A stretch of DNA of 64,000 bases, taken from an uncultured Christensenella sp. GTDB lineage: Bacteria > Bacillota > Clostridia > Christensenellales > Borkfalkiaceae. The position numbers were made by a program, and so were the translations under genes. Location: positions 1 through 64,000 of the forward strand of contig CAJKUC010000001.1 of NCBI GenBank assembly GCA_905203015.1, given 5' to 3'. This document shows positions 7,320-16,718 of this stretch, piece by piece (within the stretch, counting starts at the first letter, position 1; each line of letters starts with the position of its first letter). The notes under the pieces are model-generated. The model saw only the letters and a program-made list of their open reading frames with translations. It did no database searches and was not told the origin of the DNA.

Positions 7320-10300
7320 ATGAAAATAAAAACGAAAAGAATCGCCGCGATGATCCTTGCCGCCGTAATGCTGTTCGGCGTGAGTTTTTCCGTGGCGAGA
7401 TGTTGCTATATGAAATCCCGGCCGTCCGGATCGGAAGAGGATGCGAACGCCTATCCGACGGAAGTTTTTGAATCGGGAGTGTATAATCCCGTAAAAACGG
7501 AATACGCGGCGGAATATCTCGGCACGATTTCGCGCCGCATTCCGGAAACGTCGGACGGAGGACTGGAACGTTATCCGCAATACGGCGTTACGCTTTCCGA
7601 CGCGACGCAGGAAGAAAAAAGCGCGATTCTTGCCGAAAACGCCGCCCTCTGCGCTTCGGAAAATACGTACGACGGCATGGACGAAGAAGGAAATTTATAT
7701 CTGGGCGGCATAGCGACGGGAAAAAAATTATACCGTCACACGGCGGCGGGCGGCATGTACGAAGGCGACGTGCGGGATGACGAGCGCGCCGTGATCAAAC
7801 GGATCACGATGCGTTCCCGCCCTGCGGGTAATCACATCACGGGGCTGTATGCGCCTGCGGGAGAGCCGATAAAGATCGAACTGAGCAAAGAAGATCTGAA
7901 AACCACGGGCGGACTCGTCGTGTACATCGGGCAGGCATTGCAGAACGGGCAGGCGAACAATATCTGGGCGGCGCGGGATTTCAACCGTATGCCCGTGATT
8001 TTAAATTCGATGACGGCAAAGGAAGAAATATCCTATGTGGGATCATATTTCGGCGGACCGATTTATGTCAGGCCCGTGAACGCGGGCGTGAAGTTTACCG
8101 TAACGATTTCGGGCGCCGTACCGTACGCGCATTATATTCACGGCTACACGACGAAAGAAGAATTTGAACTTTGCAAAGAATCTTCCGCTCCGTATTTCGA
8201 TATGGAAGTGTGGGACGACGCGGTGCGCCATTCCGGGCCGCGAGCCCGTGCGGCGCGTTTCGATTACGAACAGATTTCGTCTGCCGCGGTGCTGTGGGAT
8301 AAAATTTCGCGCGTTTCCAATCAGGTGCCGTCGGGCTCGAACGCGGCGATAGGTATTACGTTTTTATACGATCCGTTCGTGGCGGCGGGCGGTATGGTGG
8401 CGTTTGTAGGGCGTTCTACGGTGAATTGTCCGCTGTACTGCATGACGGCGGCACTGGATGCGGAAAGTGCGGTGAATAACGCGCCCGATGCATTCTGGGG
8501 CTGTATTCACGAATATAATCACCATTATCAGCGCTACGGTTTCGCGCCCGGCGACGAGGTGACGAATAACGCCGTGAGTCTTGTTTCGTACAGCCTGTAT
8601 ACGCGTAATTCCGCAAACCGCGCGATCGGCAACGCGAACGAGGGAAATTACGCCGTCGGGTGGGACAGATATACCAATCCTTCCTGGACGTTGAAACAGA
8701 CTCTTGCGAATACGGGGACCAATTCCGCGCTCGACGGCTATGCGAATCTTCTGCATGCGTTCGGCGCGACGCGTTATTTACAGATGACGAAAAACGGAAA
8801 CGGATCGGGCGGCGCGGACGTATGGTATAAAGCGGTGAGCGACGCGACGCATTACGATATGACGTATTATTTCACGGAGGTGTTGCATCAGACGGTGTCG
8901 GAAAATGTGCTTTCGGAATACGCGGCGAAAGATTATCCCGTATTCGTGCCCGTGGCGGCGATTTATCAGACGGGCAGAAGTTATACCGCGGACGGCGTAA
9001 AATATTATTCCCGCACGGCGCAGCCTTACGAAATCGAAACGGGGGAGAATTTTGAAATCGATCTGAATTCAAATCTTGTGATCCCGGGCGGATTTTCATG
9101 GCGGGTGAAGAATATTTCGCAACCCGCATACGGTAAAATCACGGAAAAAAGCGACGGCGTATATACGTATATTCCGGACGAAGCAAACCGCGAATCGGGA
9201 AAAATCGTCGTCACTCTCGAAATTACGAAGGACGACGGCGCGTTTGAAACGGAAGATACGGATATCGTCATCGAACTCAGACAGAAACAGTATAAACCGA
9301 CGATGCTGGAACGCACCGTTTACACGTATACAGACGCAAACATGTATCAGAGCCCCGTGACGGCGGCGGAAAACGATTATGCGGGATACGAAAGCGTGAG
9401 GGAAGAGGATAACGAAAACCCCACTCAGAACGCAAACACGGATATATGGGTGCCGAATCCCACGAAAAACGCGATAATGGAAGTGCGGGGAAAATTCCGT
9501 ATCGAGAGCGCGGGAAAATACCGCCTTGCCATCCGCGGGCGATATTATGCGGCGTTGTATGTTTCTTTCGACGGCCAATCTTACGAACTCGCCGCCGATA
9601 TGACGAATCCTGCGAACGACGTGAAATTTGATCAGACGAATGAAAACAATTATAAAGATTACATGTTTTCCAAGGGACAGTGGGTGTATTTCAAAGAAGT
9701 GTTGCTTATCACGTCCGACAGAAGTTTCGTCGGGCTCGGAATAGGCATGTTCGACGGGGATAACGTAAACGTGAGTTATCTCAATGCCTATCGGAACTCT
9801 TATTATAAAGAGGAATTTGATTCCGATTATTTCTATTCCCGTAATTATACCTATAATTATCGCGAGGAGAGCGGAAAGCAGACGCTTATTTCGGCGAATT
9901 ACAGGCCGTGGGATAATACGAAGCCGATCGATTTGCTGTTCGACGAAGACGATACCAATTGGATTCATTCGGACAGATCGGATATTTCCGCGGACAATCC
10001 GTTTGAAATCACCGTCGATCTCGGCGATACGATGCGCGCCAACCGCTTTACGATTTACGGTGAGCCTACGCGGCAGTATCAGCCGAAAGATTTCGTGTTG
10101 TACGGCGGAACGGATCCCGAAAATATGGAACCGATCGCAACGGTGACAAATTCCGTCCGCGAAAACAATAACGTGGCGGCGGATTTCGCGGAACGGGAAA
10201 TACGGTATTATAAACTGGTGGTTACGGATACCTGGGCGATCGGGCAGAATTATCGTTATATCGCGTTCCGTTGCGCGAAATTTTCGCTCTTTTACGACGG

Positions 10301-10670
10301 CGGAACGTTGCTTTCGCCAGACGAAAACATATTCGCGTATAAAGGCGGCTGGAAACTGAGCAATCGTTTTTCCACGTTCGGGCATTTGTACGAAGGGGAA
10401 AACGCTACGGCGGAATTTACGTTTACGGGCAGCCGTTTCGCGATTTTTTCCTGCGAGGCGGAAGATTTCGATTCTTTCGAGATTCTTATCGACGGAGAAA
10501 CAGCGGGTACGGCGAAAATCGACGGAAGCGGCAACGATACGAAAATGGCGTATTTATCCGATACGCTTGCCGAGGGCGAACACCGCGTAACGATCCGTAG
10601 CAAAACGCGGTTTAATATAGATTCCGTCGTATTGTGGAAAACGGCAACGAATGAGGAGGAAAGAAGATGA
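7320..10670 (+). CDS. Secreted M60-like (enhancin-type) metallopeptidase with C-terminal binding domains
   Basis: 1116 residues with an export signal (about residues 1-30; the RCC following it is a poor lipobox). An M60 N-terminal sandwich (about 170-300) leads to the zinc site HEYNH at 397-401 with a third ligand candidate Glu413, matching the family pattern HExxH(8-28)E. After the catalytic domain come a PA14-like sandwich (about 715-830), an F5/8-type discoidin domain (about 870-985) and a final sandwich (about 1010-1110). M60 peptidases cleave heavily O-glycosylated proteins such as mucins, and the accessory domains would bind glycans. It lacks a recognisable C-terminal anchor. Its stop overlaps the AraC regulator start by four bases, so the two are co-transcribed. 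Confidence 0.85.
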   Translation: MKIKTKRIAAMILAAVMLFGVSFSVARCCYMKSRPSGSEEDANAYPTEVFESGVYNPVKTEYAAEYLGTISRRIPETSDGGLERYPQYGVTLSDATQEEKSAILAENAALCASENTYDGMDEEGNLYLGGIATGKKLYRHTAAGGMYEGDVRDDERAVIKRITMRSRPAGNHITGLYAPAGEPIKIELSKEDLKTTGGLVVYIGQALQNGQANNIWAARDFNRMPVILNSMTAKEEISYVGSYFGGPIYVRPVNAGVKFTVTISGAVPYAHYIHGYTTKEEFELCKESSAPYFDMEVWDDAVRHSGPRARAARFDYEQISSAAVLWDKISRVSNQVPSGSNAAIGITFLYDPFVAAGGMVAFVGRSTVNCPLYCMTAALDAESAVNNAPDAFWGCIHEYNHHYQRYGFAPGDEVTNNAVSLVSYSLYTRNSANRAIGNANEGNYAVGWDRYTNPSWTLKQTLANTGTNSALDGYANLLHAFGATRYLQMTKNGNGSGGADVWYKAVSDATHYDMTYYFTEVLHQTVSENVLSEYAAKDYPVFVPVAAIYQTGRSYTADGVKYYSRTAQPYEIETGENFEIDLNSNLVIPGGFSWRVKNISQPAYGKITEKSDGVYTYIPDEANRESGKIVVTLEITKDDGAFETEDTDIVIELRQKQYKPTMLERTVYTYTDANMYQSPVTAAENDYAGYESVREEDNENPTQNANTDIWVPNPTKNAIMEVRGKFRIESAGKYRLAIRGRYYAALYVSFDGQSYELAADMTNPANDVKFDQTNENNYKDYMFSKGQWVYFKEVLLITSDRSFVGLGIGMFDGDNVNVSYLNAYRNSYYKEEFDSDYFYSRNYTYNYREESGKQTLISANYRPWDNTKPIDLLFDEDDTNWIHSDRSDISADNPFEITVDLGDTMRANRFTIYGEPTRQYQPKDFVLYGGTDPENMEPIATVTNSVRENNNVAADFAEREIRYYKLVVTDTWAIGQNYRYIAFRCAKFSLFYDGGTLLSPDENIFAYKGGWKLSNRFSTFGHLYEGENATAEFTFTGSRFAIFSCEAEDFDSFEILIDGETAGTAKIDGSGNDTKMAYLSDTLAEGEHRVTIRSKTRFNIDSVVLWKTATNEEERR

Positions 10671-11464
10671 TCGCAACAAACCTTTTATTCTGCGTGAATT
10701 TCACCTATGAAAAGACCACGCTGGGCAAGCCGCACGCGCATCCCTGCTATGAAATCGTGTACTATGTGAACGGCAGCGGCTGGGTGGATTTTCATAAGGA
10801 ACGGCATACGTTCAATAAGGATACGTTTATGCTGGTGGGGCCGAAAGTGCAGCATACGGAATTCGACGAAAAAGGCACGGAAGTGCTGTATATCGGGTTG
10901 GAAATTTTAGGCGAAGACGGGTATGCGGAAGGGATTTATAGCGAAGCAGATTACGGAATAAAAGAATATATGCGGAAAATTTATCACGAAGTGACGAACC
11001 GGACGGTGTATTCCGAACAGTTGATCAACAGTTATTGTACGATCATTGCGATCAAACTGATTTCCGCCGCGAGAAAACGCCCGCTGATTTCCGCCGACCG
11101 CAATCTCGATAATATTCTGAATTATATCGATTCCAATTTCTGCTGCGAGATAGATACGGCGAAACTGGCGGAAATGTCGGGGTACAGTTACGATCATTTC
11201 AGAAAAATTTTCGCGAAGAAATACAACGTGGGAGTGAACGAATATATTCTGCAAAAGCGGATCGAACTTGCCGACAGATTGCTTCGCGGCGGCAACGGAA
11301 AGGAATATCTGATCAAAGAAATCGCGGCGCGCTGCGGCTTTTCCTCCGTGGCGCAATTCTGCACGAAATACAAAGAAGCGATGGGCGATACGCCAAACGG
11401 GGCTCGGGCGAAATATCTCGACGGATTGAAAGATCTGAAAAGGGATAAATTCGCCGCGCCGTAA
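10667..11464 (+). CDS. AraC-family transcriptional regulator
   Basis: 265 residues. The N-terminal cupin-like sensor begins with KPHAHPCYEIVYYVNGSGW and GPKVQHTEF, typical of sugar-sensing AraC proteins. A linker helix region follows. The C-terminal double helix-turn-helix (about 150-250) contains LAEMSGYSYDHFRKIFAKKY and IKEIAARCGFSSVAQFCTKY. It begins inside the stop of the M60 peptidase (ATGA), so it is made from the same mRNA and probably controls that gene, the tandem glycosidases behind it, or both. Direct repeats AAAATCGGTT at 11486-11514, just after the gene, are possible binding sites. Confidence 0.93.
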   Translation: MIATNLLFCVNFTYEKTTLGKPHAHPCYEIVYYVNGSGWVDFHKERHTFNKDTFMLVGPKVQHTEFDEKGTEVLYIGLEILGEDGYAEGIYSEADYGIKEYMRKIYHEVTNRTVYSEQLINSYCTIIAIKLISAARKRPLISADRNLDNILNYIDSNFCCEIDTAKLAEMSGYSYDHFRKIFAKKYNVGVNEYILQKRIELADRLLRGGNGKEYLIKEIAARCGFSSVAQFCTKYKEAMGDTPNGARAKYLDGLKDLKRDKFAAP

Positions 11465-11506
11465 GAATCGCGGAAATCGATTATAAAAATCGGTTATATA
11501 TTTTGA

Positions 11507-11552
11507 AAATCGGTTGTCTTTATTTTTGTATATTGACAACCGACTTTTTTTA
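11507..11552 (+). terminator. Terminator after the AraC gene
   Basis: CGGTTGTC (11511-11518) pairs with GACAACCG (11535-11542), then a seven-T run. The right arm also contains the -35 hexamer of the next promoter. Confidence 0.85.
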
Positions 11553-11561
11553 TGATACTAT
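11533..11561 (+). promoter_or_regulatory. Promoter of the tandem GH-A lipoprotein operon, overlapping the terminator
   Basis: TTGACA (11533-11538), 17 bases, TACTAT (11556-11561). The -35 lies inside the right arm of the upstream terminator hairpin. Confidence 0.55.
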
Positions 11562-11645
11562 TCTTATGATTTTTACCTTAATTTAAGCGGTAAATAATGA
11601 AAAAATTTCAATAAATAAGCATTTTTGGCAATGAGGGAAAGAAAA

Positions 11646-12953
11646 ATGATAAATTTCAAAAAATGGTTATCCGCATCCGTTGCGGGCGTGATGATCGCGG
11701 TGACGGGAGCAGGGGCGGCGGCTTGCAAAAAAGACGAGGACATACCGCTCGATTCTTCACACGGTATCGCGGATCAAAGCAATTTATACGGAATGTGTTA
11801 TTTATTGGAAGAGAGGAGCACGGAAACTCTGGATATCGGGAACGAAGTGCTGCTGATGAAGAACCTGGGCGTTAGAACGGTGCGGCAGTGGATGCATTTC
11901 CCGCATTTCATGTCAAATCCGAAAACGCTGAAAGAAAATTGCGAGGCTACGAAAAACATGCACGATTTGCTTGCCGCGTGCGAAGAGGCGGGCATGACGA
12001 ATATCGGCATGAATCATCATAATTTCAACGCTACGGGCAACACCGTGGCAAAGCCGTACAAACGCGACGTTTCAAGCGGCAGCGCGTATGTGGAATGGCT
12101 GAACGATTATTACGATTCCTGGCGCACGCTGGTGAAAGAATTTCCCGAGGTGAAATACTGGGAAATCGATAACGAAGTGAATAATTCCGATTTCATGTGG
12201 AACGGCGTATCGCACGATTCGTACTCTGTGAAAGAAATGGCGGAAATCGCCACGGATATGTTTTATTACGCTTCCCGCGCGATTCACGATGAAAATCCCG
12301 CCGCGCAGACGATCATGGGCGGGCTTACCGAGCCGAAAGGGCTTGGCATGGGCAACACCGCCACTTTCCTGCAATTGCTTTACGATAACATCGCGAGCGG
12401 AGAATACGGCTATTTCTACGGCAAGGAGGATGTGCCGGCGGCTTCGGAAAACGCGGACGATTATTTTCAGATCGCCTGCTGGCATCCGTACATGGCGTCG
12501 TTTTTCAAAAAGAATTTCATCGAAATCAACAAAGAGTACTACGATATTATTCTGAAAAACGAGAAAAAGCACAAAAAGGTGTTCTTTACGGAAATCGGCT
12601 GGAACGATACGAACGTAAACGGCGAACAGAACGCCGTGAAATATATGGAAGAAATGTTCGACGCCTGCAAGCAATTCCCGTGGCTGGAAACGGTGAACAT
12701 ATTCAAATTGTACGACGTAGGCAAACTGAACAACTGGGACAGCGCGTACGAAGTGCGTTTCGGGCTGGTGCACGATCCCGATTACACGAGAACGTATTAC
12801 AAACTTTCGATCGAAACGGAATCGATCAATATCGCGGCGGACGGAAGATGTATTCCCGGCGCGCCGAAGAACAAAGCGTATGCCTATCAGAGGCTGGCGG
12901 GCGGCACTGGCAGCCTCGAAGTGCTGATGAATAAGGGGAGCGGACAGAAATGA
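11646..12953 (+). CDS. Clan GH-A glycoside hydrolase lipoprotein (first of a tandem pair)
   Basis: 435 residues from the ATG at 11646, which has GAGGGA seven bases upstream (an in-frame ATG at 11625 lacks such a site). A lipoprotein signal ends at AGAAAC, Cys27. The (beta/alpha)8-type catalytic core shows the clan GH-A pair: acid/base Glu177 in YWEIDNE and nucleophile Glu316 in FFTEIGW. Other landmarks are MHFPHF, MNHHNFN, IMGGLTEP and ACWHPYM. The family within the clan (GH39-like or another) is not clear to me, so no substrate is assigned. It is exported and lipid-anchored, so it probably trims glycan at the cell surface. The next gene is a paralogue overlapping by four bases. Confidence 0.8.
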   Translation: MINFKKWLSASVAGVMIAVTGAGAAACKKDEDIPLDSSHGIADQSNLYGMCYLLEERSTETLDIGNEVLLMKNLGVRTVRQWMHFPHFMSNPKTLKENCEATKNMHDLLAACEEAGMTNIGMNHHNFNATGNTVAKPYKRDVSSGSAYVEWLNDYYDSWRTLVKEFPEVKYWEIDNEVNNSDFMWNGVSHDSYSVKEMAEIATDMFYYASRAIHDENPAAQTIMGGLTEPKGLGMGNTATFLQLLYDNIASGEYGYFYGKEDVPAASENADDYFQIACWHPYMASFFKKNFIEINKEYYDIILKNEKKHKKVFFTEIGWNDTNVNGEQNAVKYMEEMFDACKQFPWLETVNIFKLYDVGKLNNWDSAYEVRFGLVHDPDYTRTYYKLSIETESINIAADGRCIPGAPKNKAYAYQRLAGGTGSLEVLMNKGSGQK

Positions 12954-14293
12954 AAAGAAAATCTCTTCTGCCGCTCGCGGCGTTTGCGCTCTGTTTTTCC
13001 GTGTCGTTCTCCGCGGCGGGGTGCGATGCTTCGGGCGGAAAAAACGATACGAAAGACGACGATAAACGGGAGGAAATTCCTCTCGACACCGATCACGGCG
13101 TTGCCGACAGATCGAAACTGTACGGCATATGCTATCTGATCGAAGATCGCGAATATACGGGTTCGCCGTTTACGGCGGAAGATTTTGCGACGGATTTTCA
13201 ACTGATCGCAAATCTCGGCGCGAAAACGGTGCGGCACTGGATGCACTTCACGTATCTGATGAAAGATAAAGATACGATGAACGAAGAGCATTGCGCCACG
13301 ATGCACGCCGAACTGGCGGAAAGCACGTCGCACGGTATTACGAATATCGGAATGAATCACCATAATTTCAATAACGGCGCTCATTCCGTGGGAAAAGTGC
13401 GGCGTAATCTGGCGACGGGAAGTTATTATAAGGCTTGGCTTGAAGATTACTATACGTCGTGGTACAATCTCGTTTCCGAGTTTCCCGAAGTGGAATACTG
13501 GGAAATCGATAACGAACCGAATAATCCCGATTTTATGTACAGTTGCTATGATAAAACGCTGTTCGATTCCGATATGATGGCGGCGATTTTCACGGATATG
13601 CTCTACTACGCCACGAGGGCGATTCACGAGGCGAATCCCGAAGCGAAAAGCGTAATGGGCGGGCTGACCGAACCGATGGGGCAGGGGAAGAGCGACGAGA
13701 CGGGAAGCCGACCTTCCGACGCGTGGTTTTTACAGAAGATCTACGATAATATTTTCAGCGGGGAATACGGCTATTTTTATTCTTCCGAGACAAACGAAAC
13801 GGCTTCCGTGAATCCCGACGATTATTTCGATGTAGCGGCGTGGCATCCGTACAGGGATACGAAAGATTTCGACGCGGATTATTTCGTTGCCGAAAACCAC
13901 AAAGTGTATCAGACGGTGCTCGATAACGAACATAAACACAAAAAGGTGTTTATCACGGAAGTGGGCTACAGCGAAGCGGGCAAAGGCGCCGACGGGGCGG
14001 CGGCGAACGTGATCGCGCTGATGAAAGCGGTGGAAGAGCGTATGCCCTACGTGGAGACGGTGAATATTTTCAGAATGTTCGATAACGCCGATACGGATTG
14101 GGCGGCGCACGGCAACGTTTCGAGATTCGGCTTTTTCGCCGATCCGAATCCCGATCGCGCGTATATGGATTCGTACGGCACGCGACAGATGATCGCGGGG
14201 GAAGCGAAAGACCTCGCCGTTTTATATCAGAAGGCGGCGGGCGGAACGGGCGATCTGAATCTGCTGAAAAATTATTATACGAAGCGCGCGTAA
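12950..14293 (+). CDS. Clan GH-A glycoside hydrolase lipoprotein (second of the pair)
   Basis: 447 residues. The signal peptide ends in SAAGC (Cys25), then a short charged linker. It is paralogous to the preceding gene throughout: both share an IPLD..HG.AD.S.LYG block after the linker, WMHF, GMNHHNFN, GGLTEP, SGEYGYFY and the ending AGGTG. Acid/base Glu189 in YWEIDNEPNN and nucleophile Glu337 in FITEVGY are in place. It overlaps the upstream stop (ATGA), so the two are made together. The divergence between copies, including a 12-residue insert GKSDETGSRPSD in this one, suggests different substrate preferences rather than a recent duplication. Confidence 0.8.
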   Translation: MKRKSLLPLAAFALCFSVSFSAAGCDASGGKNDTKDDDKREEIPLDTDHGVADRSKLYGICYLIEDREYTGSPFTAEDFATDFQLIANLGAKTVRHWMHFTYLMKDKDTMNEEHCATMHAELAESTSHGITNIGMNHHNFNNGAHSVGKVRRNLATGSYYKAWLEDYYTSWYNLVSEFPEVEYWEIDNEPNNPDFMYSCYDKTLFDSDMMAAIFTDMLYYATRAIHEANPEAKSVMGGLTEPMGQGKSDETGSRPSDAWFLQKIYDNIFSGEYGYFYSSETNETASVNPDDYFDVAAWHPYRDTKDFDADYFVAENHKVYQTVLDNEHKHKKVFITEVGYSEAGKGADGAAANVIALMKAVEERMPYVETVNIFRMFDNADTDWAAHGNVSRFGFFADPNPDRAYMDSYGTRQMIAGEAKDLAVLYQKAAGGTGDLNLLKNYYTKRA

Positions 14294-14388
14294 AGCGTGC
14301 GGAAAAAGCGCTTTGGGATACGAAGCGGGTACGAAAAAGTTAAAAAAGGCAACTCCGCCTTCAAGGAGAAACAATAAGGAGCGAAGAT

Positions 14389-16605
14389 ATGAAAAGAATG
14401 AACGGTAGCAAAAAAATTGCGGCATTGCTCGCACTTTGCTGCGCGGGAAGCGCGGCGGCGGGCGCAACGTTGCTCGGCGGGAATACGGCTTTCGCCGCCG
14501 AGACGAAGCAACTTACGATGGGAGATCTTCCCTATTACACCTGGTACGGCAAGTATGAGGGGCACAGCATCAACAACATGAAAGTGAAACTGATGTACAC
14601 CGATTCTTCGGCGAGATATTTCGATTCGACGAAGAGCGATTACAATCTGAAAGACTTCACGGAAAAATCGAGCGACACGGCGTTGAAACTCGACGGCTTC
14701 ACCGTGGCGAACTGGAAATACGAATTCCCTTCCGGCGGCGGCAGCGTTGTGGCGTATGTAGAGGCGGAAGCGGCGGGAACGATCGCATGGGATTACACGG
14801 CGGCGGCTTCTTTCGACGGCTGGATCGATTGGAACAGTCTGTATGCCGTATATAAATACGACGCGGCGTCGAAAGCCGTAACGCAGGTGACGAAGGCTTA
14901 TCATGCCGACACCACAAAAGCGGATATCGTGAAAGGCGTATCCGTAGAAGTGGCGAAAGGAGACGTGATCTATTACGAACTCGGCGCGGATATCGGCAGA
15001 AACTATCAGAATATGCAAAGCGCGACGATCACGTTCACGGAAAAGGGCGAGACCGACGCGGCTACGGAAGAGCAGATCGCCGAATACAAAAAGAAACTGG
15101 AAGATAAAGTGGCGGGGCTGAACGAATCGGATTACACCGCGGAAAACTGGGCGCTGATTCAGAAATACCTTTCCGATTTCAAGAGCGCGACGTATGAAAA
15201 ACTTTCCGTATTGCAAGCCGCTTATACGAAAGCCGCCGCGGATATCGACGCCGTGAAGACGAATACGCTCGATAACGCGAAAGCCGCGAAAAAAGAGGCG
15301 ATGAAAGAATATCGCGATACGCTGAAAGAAACGAATTACGTTGCGGAAGAATGGGCGAAAGTGACGGCTGCGTACGACGCCTTCCTTACGGCGGTGGAGA
15401 ACGCGGAAACGCCCGAAGAAGTGACGACGGCGTACGATACGGCAATCGCGGCGATGAAAGCGGCGCTTCCCGTGAAAGAACAGGGCAAGGATCTCGATTA
15501 TTGCGAGAAGATGAATGCAAACGGCTATACGTGGATCGAAGGCGCCGTGGCGGATACGAAACTGATGACGGGTACCGTGGAAAGCGGCCTGCTCGATTTC
15601 GATCATCAGGGGCAGGATAAGTATTATATGTACAACGAATCGCTGAACGCCGGGCTCGATACGCCTTTGTATTTCGCGCAGAACTGGAAATGGTACATCG
15701 GCAGAAACGCGGCGATCGTGAAAATATTCAAAGCGAAGAAAAATTGCTCGCTTACGATCGAAAACGCGCTGCAAGACGGGCAGAACAACGGCTGGACGGA
15801 TAACTGCCTGCTGAACGTATATATCGTGCGCGGCGAAGAAACGAAAAAGATCGCCACGGTGAAAAATCCTTCGACGGAAGCGGATTTCAGCGGCGTATGG
15901 TATATGAAAGAAGGGGATATGCTTTATTTTGAGTTCTGCTCCGCTACGATTCTCGAAGGGCAGGTGAGAAATTTCCAGGCGCCCTGCTATACGACGTACG
16001 ATCTCGATTCCACGGCGTTCGACGAAGAGAAATACACCGAGCAGAATCACGATCTGCCGCAGGCGGTGAAAGATAAGATCGCCGAAAAACAGGCGGCGCT
16101 CGATACGTGGTTTGCCACTCTTAACGAGACGGATTATTCCGCCACGAACTGGGCTCTTTTACAGGACGAACTGGCGACGTTTGCCGAAAGATGCGAAACG
16201 GAAGTGAGCACGACGGAAGACGTGGAAGCGTTGTACAACGAAGTGCTTGCGGCGGCGCAGGCTGTGGAAACGATCGAACAGGCGGAAGCCTCTTTGAAAA
16301 AGGCGTTGCAGGAATATGCCGACGAATTGCAGGCGAAATACGACGAACTGATCGCAAACAACAAATATTCAAAAGACGGGCGTACGGCGCTGGACGAGGC
16401 GCTTGCCGACGGAAAGGCGAAGATTCTTGCCGCGAAGAGCAAAACGCTCGGCAATTCCGCGAAATTGCAGGCGATCGCCGCTCTGAATAAAATCGAAACG
16501 AAATCCGGCTGCGGCGGTTCGATCGGAATCGGCAGTGCTGCGGCGGTGCTTTGCGCGGCGGCGGCAGCGTTTGCGGCGACGAAGAAAAAGAAAGAAGACC
16601 GATAA
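14389..16605 (+). CDS. Secreted helical-repeat protein with a Cys-Gly-Gly C-terminal membrane anchor
   Basis: 738 residues. The signal peptide (1-36) ends at AFAAE. Two sandwich-like domains (about 40-220 and 375-530) alternate with two helical FIVAR-like regions (about 225-365 and 540-705). Each helical region carries the paired pattern LNESDYTAENWALIQ or LNETDYSATNWALLQ. The C-terminus is SGCGGS, then a small-residue hydrophobic segment of about 20, then KKKKEDR, the layout of a sorting or anchoring signal but without LPxTG. FIVAR-type modules often sit in cell-surface glycan-binding proteins. It lies 95 bases after the glycosidase pair and may be co-expressed with it. A small hairpin (AAGGC/GCCTT, 14346-14361) occupies the gap. 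Confidence 0.8.
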   Translation: MKRMNGSKKIAALLALCCAGSAAAGATLLGGNTAFAAETKQLTMGDLPYYTWYGKYEGHSINNMKVKLMYTDSSARYFDSTKSDYNLKDFTEKSSDTALKLDGFTVANWKYEFPSGGGSVVAYVEAEAAGTIAWDYTAAASFDGWIDWNSLYAVYKYDAASKAVTQVTKAYHADTTKADIVKGVSVEVAKGDVIYYELGADIGRNYQNMQSATITFTEKGETDAATEEQIAEYKKKLEDKVAGLNESDYTAENWALIQKYLSDFKSATYEKLSVLQAAYTKAAADIDAVKTNTLDNAKAAKKEAMKEYRDTLKETNYVAEEWAKVTAAYDAFLTAVENAETPEEVTTAYDTAIAAMKAALPVKEQGKDLDYCEKMNANGYTWIEGAVADTKLMTGTVESGLLDFDHQGQDKYYMYNESLNAGLDTPLYFAQNWKWYIGRNAAIVKIFKAKKNCSLTIENALQDGQNNGWTDNCLLNVYIVRGEETKKIATVKNPSTEADFSGVWYMKEGDMLYFEFCSATILEGQVRNFQAPCYTTYDLDSTAFDEEKYTEQNHDLPQAVKDKIAEKQAALDTWFATLNETDYSATNWALLQDELATFAERCETEVSTTEDVEALYNEVLAAAQAVETIEQAEASLKKALQEYADELQAKYDELIANNKYSKDGRTALDEALADGKAKILAAKSKTLGNSAKLQAIAALNKIETKSGCGGSIGIGSAAAVLCAAAAAFAATKKKKEDR

Positions 16606-16674
16606 AACGGCGCGCGGGTTTGTAATCGTAAAACGACGAAAAATCCGCAACGGAAAAAGCACCTTTTTGGCGGG

Positions 16675-16689
16675 AGGAAAACGCTTCCG
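16675..16689 (+). promoter_or_regulatory. cre-like operator before the ABC permease operon
   Basis: AGGAAAACGCTTCCG is a near-palindrome matching most fixed positions of the CcpA cre consensus (WTGNAANCGNWNNCW), 30 bases before the permease start. It could equally be a LacI-type operator. Confidence 0.35.
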
Positions 16690-16718
16690 CCGAAGAAGCG
16701 CGATAAGTGGAGTATCGT

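Noticed and set aside
9096..10385. 429-codon minus-strand frame inside the M60 peptidase gene
   Set aside because: The codon bias of the real gene leaves few stops in the antisense frame. The product is Arg/Ile/His-rich with no family features.
14275..16050. 591-codon minus-strand frame
   Set aside because: Antisense shadow of the anchored surface protein, whose signal peptide, repeats and anchor are all coherent on the plus strand.
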